Shown here: positions 39,399 through 42,454 of the stretch, one piece after another
Layout of the letters: every line of letters begins with the position of its first letter
Position numbering within the stretch: the first letter of the stretch is position 1
Source: a virus
Reading direction: 5' to 3' (one strand)
Virus record (IMG/VR): IMGVR_UViG_3300046506_000285
Location: 1 to 42,454 of that record
DNA: 42,454 nt
Made by a program: the position numbers and the translations under genes
The notes under the pieces: generated by a model
What the model was told of the DNA's origin: nothing
What the model saw: only the letters and a program-made list of their open reading frames with translations
The model's database searches: none

Positions 39399-40190
39399 TC
39401 AGCGGTATCTGCGTTTTTCCTCAAACCCATGGTAGAGGTAATGCCGACGAGGGTTCATGCCCGCCGCTTTCACATCTGGGTTGATCGATAAATAGACATT
39501 ATCGTCGAAATCGCGCGGTAGTCTTACGGGGGAAACTAATATCGGCCAATCGAAAATGCTATTGCTGCGTACGTCTTCGTCAACAGAAGTAGGCGAAAAG
39601 CCGGTGATCCAAGCACAAAAATTCCAGGAGAGCTGGTCGCGCTTGGAAAACCGAAGTAGCTGCGAATGCCATTCGAAACATGTGTTCCGCATATCTGCGC
39701 TGTTGTGATCTCGAAGCAAGAATGGGTTTGTGTTTAGGCCGTTGTTAGCTGGATATCCCAGACTGCGATATAGTTCCATCTGCCGATCTATGATCTCCGG
39801 ATCATCATAGCGTCGAATTTTGACCGCATCCGCCTCGGCATAGACGCAATTTCGCTCGGAGTGACGGAGCGATACCATTTGGTCATCTTTGAACCGATCG
39901 AAGATTGATGATGGCGATGATTTCAACCTTATGGTGTTGTCCATGTATAGGCTGCGCTCGTATTCTGGAAGGAAAAGATGCGGCAGTTGTTTGTAGCGTT
40001 TGGATAGCCTGGCGGGGTCGATCGCTGGGCTATTCACAAGCACAAATCGCCAAACGCTGGATTTGAGATCTGGATCATCGGTGAAACAAACATAGTCCAC
40101 GCTTGGGTCGCCATAGTCAGAGTCAGCAAAAAACTCTGAATATCCAAACATGCATGTATAGACTACATGCCTATTACCAGTGGCAGTCAT
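39399..40190 (-). CDS. DUF616-type glycosyltransferase
   Basis: Encodes 263 residues from ATG 40190, with AAGGT 7 bases upstream; the frame is open to 40313 but without credible start. VVYTCMFGYSEF (9-20), DYVCFTDDPDL (32-42), RYKQLPHLFLPEYERSLYMDNTIRL (65-89) are the hallmark segments of DUF616 glycosyltransferase-like proteins; DNT (84-86) may take the place of a DxD metal motif. The last 40 residues (NVYLSINPDVKAAGMNPRRHYLYHGFEEKR) match a short domain often appended to polysaccharide enzymes. AT-rich, opposite to the lysis genes, probably modifies host surface glycans. Confidence 0.82.
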   Translation of the reverse strand: MTATGNRHVVYTCMFGYSEFFADSDYGDPSVDYVCFTDDPDLKSSVWRFVLVNSPAIDPARLSKRYKQLPHLFLPEYERSLYMDNTIRLKSSPSSIFDRFKDDQMVSLRHSERNCVYAEADAVKIRRYDDPEIIDRQMELYRSLGYPANNGLNTNPFLLRDHNSADMRNTCFEWHSQLLRFSKRDQLSWNFCAWITGFSPTSVDEDVRSNSIFDWPILVSPVRLPRDFDDNVYLSINPDVKAAGMNPRRHYLYHGFEEKRRYR

Positions 40191-40333
40191 TAAACTTACC
40201 TTTTTCGACCTGACGTTGCGGCAATCCTTCTTACAGGGCCGGTTGATCCTTCTGCAAAGAAAATCGCAATGATCCACGCGAAGTTCTTCGCGGCGGTCCG
40301 CTCCCCGCTGCACCGTTCCACAAGGACAACCCC

Positions 40334-40582
40334 ATGAAACCGAAACTCGTCCCGCATGCGGGTCGGGTGCTTAAACGTTCGCTTAGTCTGCGGATGATCG
40401 AGGCTTTCCTCGTGATTACGCTGTTGGACTTGGCGGCGGCGGTAGCACCTTCGCTCGCGGCGTACCTTTCGTTCAATCCGATCTGGCTTCTTGCTGCTGC
40501 GTCCATCTGCGGATCGCTGGCATGGGCTGCACGATTCATCCTTCAACCAAAGATCTCAGGAGATCGCGATGCCGATCAATAA
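40334..40582 (+). CDS. Holin-like two-TM protein (DUF7940-like)
   Basis: Encodes 82 residues with two hydrophobic segments (about 21-45 and 49-69) and short polar ends (MKPKLVPHAGRVLKRSLSLR, then QPKISGDRDADQ). A small two-TM protein directly upstream of the endolysin is a good holin or membrane-lysis candidate; such proteins in rhizobial phages resemble DUF7940. The end overlaps the endolysin start by 14 bases. Confidence 0.78.
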   Translation: MKPKLVPHAGRVLKRSLSLRMIEAFLVITLLDLAAAVAPSLAAYLSFNPIWLLAAASICGSLAWAARFILQPKISGDRDADQ

Positions 40583-41171
40583 GCTCCGCGCCACGCCGCG
40601 CGCAAAGGCGCTTATCGCCTCTATCGTGGCCGTCACCGTCGCCGGTTATGTCGCGATCTTTCCGGGGCAGCCGAAGGTTCATGACGACGTCGCTCTAGCG
40701 ATCAGGACCGCGATGCCGTGGGAGGGGCGCCAGCTCGTCGCCTATCTCGACCGAATCGCAAAACCGCCAATCATGACCGTCTGCGATGGCGACACGGACG
40801 ATGTTCGGCCCGGCCTCGTCGAAACGCCGGCCGGCTGCGACCAGCGAACGGCCATGAAGATGGAGAAGCGGTATCGTCCCGCGCTCGTCGCTTGCGTCGC
40901 TAAATGGGAGGAGCAGCCGCTATCCTGGCGCGGCATGATGCTTTCGCTCTCGTGGAACATCGGGACGGGTGGGGCTTGTGGATCGACCGCAGCCAGGATC
41001 GTCAATGATGCGACGCGGCTGAACAAGCGTCCTGATTATGTTTCCAGCTGCATCGCGGTTACAGCCTTCAACAAAGCTGGCGGTCGAATGATCATCGGTC
41101 TAGCCAAGCGCCGCGAGATGGGTGACGCCTCGCGCATTGGCGAAGGTGAGCTTTGCGTGAGTGGCCTCTGA
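40569..41171 (+). CDS. GH24 endolysin (T4-type lysozyme) with signal-anchor
   Basis: Encodes 200 residues from ATG 40569 (GGAG 9 bases upstream). A hydrophobic N-terminal helix (about 14-31, ALIASIVAVTVAGYVAIF) looks like a signal-arrest-release anchor. The muramidase site has Glu52 and Asp61 (E-x8-D), then Thr70, with the D-to-T spacing three residues longer than usual. Pairs of Cys are present (72, 95, 114 region and later), which could form disulfides in the periplasm. It cleaves the glycan chain of peptidoglycan at lysis. Confidence 0.9.
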   Translation: MPINKLRATPRAKALIASIVAVTVAGYVAIFPGQPKVHDDVALAIRTAMPWEGRQLVAYLDRIAKPPIMTVCDGDTDDVRPGLVETPAGCDQRTAMKMEKRYRPALVACVAKWEEQPLSWRGMMLSLSWNIGTGGACGSTAARIVNDATRLNKRPDYVSSCIAVTAFNKAGGRMIIGLAKRREMGDASRIGEGELCVSGL

Positions 41172-41566
41172 TGTTCGGCAACCTCTCAGACATCATCAAA
41201 ATCCCGGTTGCCATTCTGATCGGAATTCTCCTCACCGCCGTTGTGCTTATCTTTTTTTACGAAGGCCTACGCCTGCCTATCGTCGGGCAAGTGATCGATG
41301 GTCGAGTGCAGTCGGCGGCGAAAGTCGCCACGTCCCAAATGGTGGCCAAGTTCGAGCGCGACTCCTTGGCTTTCCAACTAGCCAAGGAGAGGCGCGACCG
41401 CATTCATGCGGAGCAAGTGACCATAGAGACATCGAAACGCGCTGATGTGGCTCTCAGGGCCAAGACGGACGCAGAGCAGGCGCTTGAGGCGCGGATCAAG
41501 GCCGACACAGACCCAGACGGCGGCCGATGGACTGAGGAAGACGAAAAATGGAACGCAAAGCGCTGA
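41171..41566 (+). CDS. Rz-like inner-membrane spanin candidate
   Basis: Encodes 131 residues from ATG 41171, overlapping the endolysin stop (TGATG). One N-terminal TM helix (about 11-31, IPVAILIGILLTAVVLIFFYE) precedes a long coiled coil (about 50-115: MVAKFERDSLAFQLAKERRDRIHAEQ). This is the shape of an i-spanin that spans the periplasm to the outer-membrane partner. Its end overlaps the next gene by 19 bases in another frame, as Rz and Rz1 often do. Confidence 0.8.
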   Translation: MFGNLSDIIKIPVAILIGILLTAVVLIFFYEGLRLPIVGQVIDGRVQSAAKVATSQMVAKFERDSLAFQLAKERRDRIHAEQVTIETSKRADVALRAKTDAEQALEARIKADTDPDGGRWTEEDEKWNAKR

Positions 41567-41862
41567 TCCTGATACTGCCGATCGCTCTCGCCCTCATGAG
41601 CACCAAAGGGTGCCAGACGCTCGATGCGCGAATGGAGAAGGCGGCCGAGGCGCAAGGTCAAGCGCAGGCCTCGTCTCCACTGCCACCGATGCCGGACGCG
41701 TGCACTGCTCATGTCGCCCGCATTGTTCCCAGGGTGGGCGAGAAGTTCCGTTGGATCAATCAGCGATGGGAGGTCACCGCTGATAACCGCGACCGCCAAG
41801 CCGATGATTGTGCGGCGTGGGATAGGGATCGCCGGGAGGGACATCAAGACAAACCACAATGA
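41548..41862 (+). CDS. Rz1-like lipoprotein / outer-membrane spanin candidate
   Basis: Encodes 104 residues. A hydrophobic N-terminal signal (KALILILPIALALMSTKGC) ends in a Cys that could be lipidated, although the STKGC context is not a canonical lipobox. A Pro-containing stretch (SSPLPPMPDAC) follows, as usual in o-spanins. The gene starts inside the preceding coding region. Charged C-terminus. Spanin identity rests on context and the putative lipobox. Confidence 0.68.
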   Translation: MERKALILILPIALALMSTKGCQTLDARMEKAAEAQGQAQASSPLPPMPDACTAHVARIVPRVGEKFRWINQRWEVTADNRDRQADDCAAWDRDRREGHQDKPQ

Positions 41863-41951
41863 GTCCTCGCATCCTCTTCACTCTCTTCCTGCTATCGGCC
41901 GGAACGCCCGCATGCGCGATCACTGCTGGCCTCATGTCCATTTCCCACTGA
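41859..41951 (+). CDS. Possible 30-residue secreted peptide
   Basis: Encodes 30 residues: MSPRILFTLFLLSAGTPACAITAGLMSISH, a short basic end, hydrophobic core and APAC-like Cys typical of a signal peptide. The ATG overlaps the previous stop (ATGA). It is too short to classify and might be a minimal lysis lipoprotein or chance. It is listed because it continues the overlapping lysis operon. Confidence 0.4.
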   Translation: MSPRILFTLFLLSAGTPACAITAGLMSISH

Positions 41952-41961
41952 AAGAAACGAG

Positions 41962-42219
41962 ATGACGCTAATGGACCCCACCGCAATTCCCGCCAACCGT
42001 TTCAACGAACTGCCGTCCGAGACTCAGGAATTTCTCTCCCAGCTTCGGGAGGATGATATCGAGTTGCTGAAGGACGGACTTGAGCTTGTGCGATCGACAA
42101 AGACCGTAGGGCGCTTCATGCGATGGGTTATCCTCGGATTCCTCGCCACCATGGTCGGCGCCGTGTCGTTCTACGAAAACACGCTGAAAATAATCGCTTG
42201 GTTTCATACCCAGAAGTGA
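41962..42219 (+). CDS. Small C-terminally anchored membrane protein, holin-like
   Basis: Encodes 85 residues (82 from ATG 41971). The soluble N-terminal half (RFNELPSETQEFLSQLREDDIELLKDGLELVRSTKTVGRFM) precedes one TM helix (about 55-70, WVILGFLATMVGAVSFYENTL). This pattern is frequent at the right end of rhizobial prophages beside lysis genes, in my recollection. Holin, antiholin or lysogeny-conversion roles are all possible. Confidence 0.75.
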   Translation: MTLMDPTAIPANRFNELPSETQEFLSQLREDDIELLKDGLELVRSTKTVGRFMRWVILGFLATMVGAVSFYENTLKIIAWFHTQK

Positions 42220-42307
42220 GAGCTAAAGCCGAGCTTCCAAAGCTGCTGCCAAACGTCGTTCGAGTGAGACATCACGAACGAAAAGCATAGGCTTTTCACC
42301 CCTACCC

Positions 42308-42378
42308 TCTATGTCCCGAGATCCTCTAACTTATTGCCAACGCAAGGAAATGACGCTCCGGCATGGGGCACCACCATC
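42308..42378. repeat. attR core, 71-base direct repeat
   Basis: Identical to bases 1-71 and 88 bases beyond the last phage gene. Sequence to its right (42379-42454) is presumed host DNA. The phage end also carries CATCACGAACG at 42270-42280, which is found at 68-78 beside attL. Confidence 0.93.
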
Positions 42379-42405
42379 CGGCGGAACAGCCAAATTTCAC
42401 CCAAC

Positions 42406-42426
42406 AAAAAACCCGCACAGAGCGGG
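42406..42426 (-). terminator. Host terminator beside attR
   Basis: GCGGG (42422-42426) and CCCGC (42412-42416) form a stem around ACAGA, followed on the minus strand by a run of six T. It should end a leftward host gene lying beyond the right edge of the window, so attB lies about 30 bases downstream of that terminator. Confidence 0.75.
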
Positions 42427-42454
42427 CCTTCCGATTCGAACGTTTAATTGGCTG

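Noticed and set aside
42280-42297. GAAAAGC-ATAG-GCTTTTC hairpin as late-operon terminator
   Set aside because: A perfect 7-bp stem but AT-rich and without a T run after it; function not supported.
1-42454. CRISPR arrays, insertion sequences and rRNA genes
   Set aside because: No regularly spaced repeats, no transposase frames and no rRNA-like sequence were seen.

Overview
The window is one complete, apparently intact temperate siphovirus prophage integrated in an alphaproteobacterial chromosome, most likely Rhizobiales/Rhizobiaceae (Agrobacterium or Rhizobium). That host call is an inference from the GTA-like tail genes, the high GC and the protein styles; no host housekeeping gene is visible. 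A 71-base perfect direct repeat at 1-71 and 42308-42378 marks attL and attR, which gives a prophage unit of about 42.3 kb. Only about 76 bases of host DNA are seen at the right edge.

Left end (1-5.5 kb): a translationally coupled three-gene cassette of unknown function, then leftward tyrosine integrase, excisionase-like HTH protein and HNH nuclease. A rightward two-gene insert follows, made of a small proline-rich protein and a two-TM protein that resembles SLATT-domain effectors.

Early-left operon (5.5-8.2 kb, minus strand): read from a PL-like promoter through a 65-residue protein, an XRE regulator, three tiny membrane proteins, a small CxxC protein, a phage-encoded DNA polymerase III sliding clamp (DnaN) and a 181-residue unknown protein.

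Immunity region (8.1-9.5 kb): a LexA/CI-type S24 repressor gene lies between PL and PR. Five copies of a CGGTA...TACCG palindrome sit at PL, PR and just upstream of the repressor start, so the operators can be read directly. The order PL - repressor - PR - Cro-like gene - intrinsic terminator - CII-like gene reproduces the lambda plan.

Early-right genes (9.5-16 kb): CII-like regulator, small proteins, a ParB/MT-A70 adenine methyltransferase fusion, a large C5 cytosine methyltransferase, and a winged-helix replication initiator with an iteron/palindrome cluster inside its reading frame (probable origin, as in lambda O). A NusG-family protein is followed at once by a 162-base gap holding three stacked RNA hairpins. 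I consider this pair, a phage NusG paralogue with a candidate RNA loading site placed just before the late genes, the best candidate for an undescribed regulatory system.

Late genes (16-35 kb, all plus strand, mostly overlapping by 1-4 bases): HNH nuclease, small and large terminase, HK97 portal, prohead protease, capsid, connectors, tail tube, GTA-type tail chaperones, tape measure, tail-tip proteins, hub protein and a beta-helix tailspike.

Moron island (35.1-40.2 kb): visibly AT-richer DNA. It carries a PP-loop ATPase with a polysaccharide pyruvyl transferase-like N-terminus and its own sigma70-like promoter, a Tat-exported beta-helix protein with its own terminator, a small unknown gene and a DUF616-type glycosyltransferase. 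These look like surface-polysaccharide modification genes that could act in the lysogen. Lysis genes (two holin-like proteins, a signal-anchor GH24 endolysin, nested spanin-like genes) complete the phage before attR.
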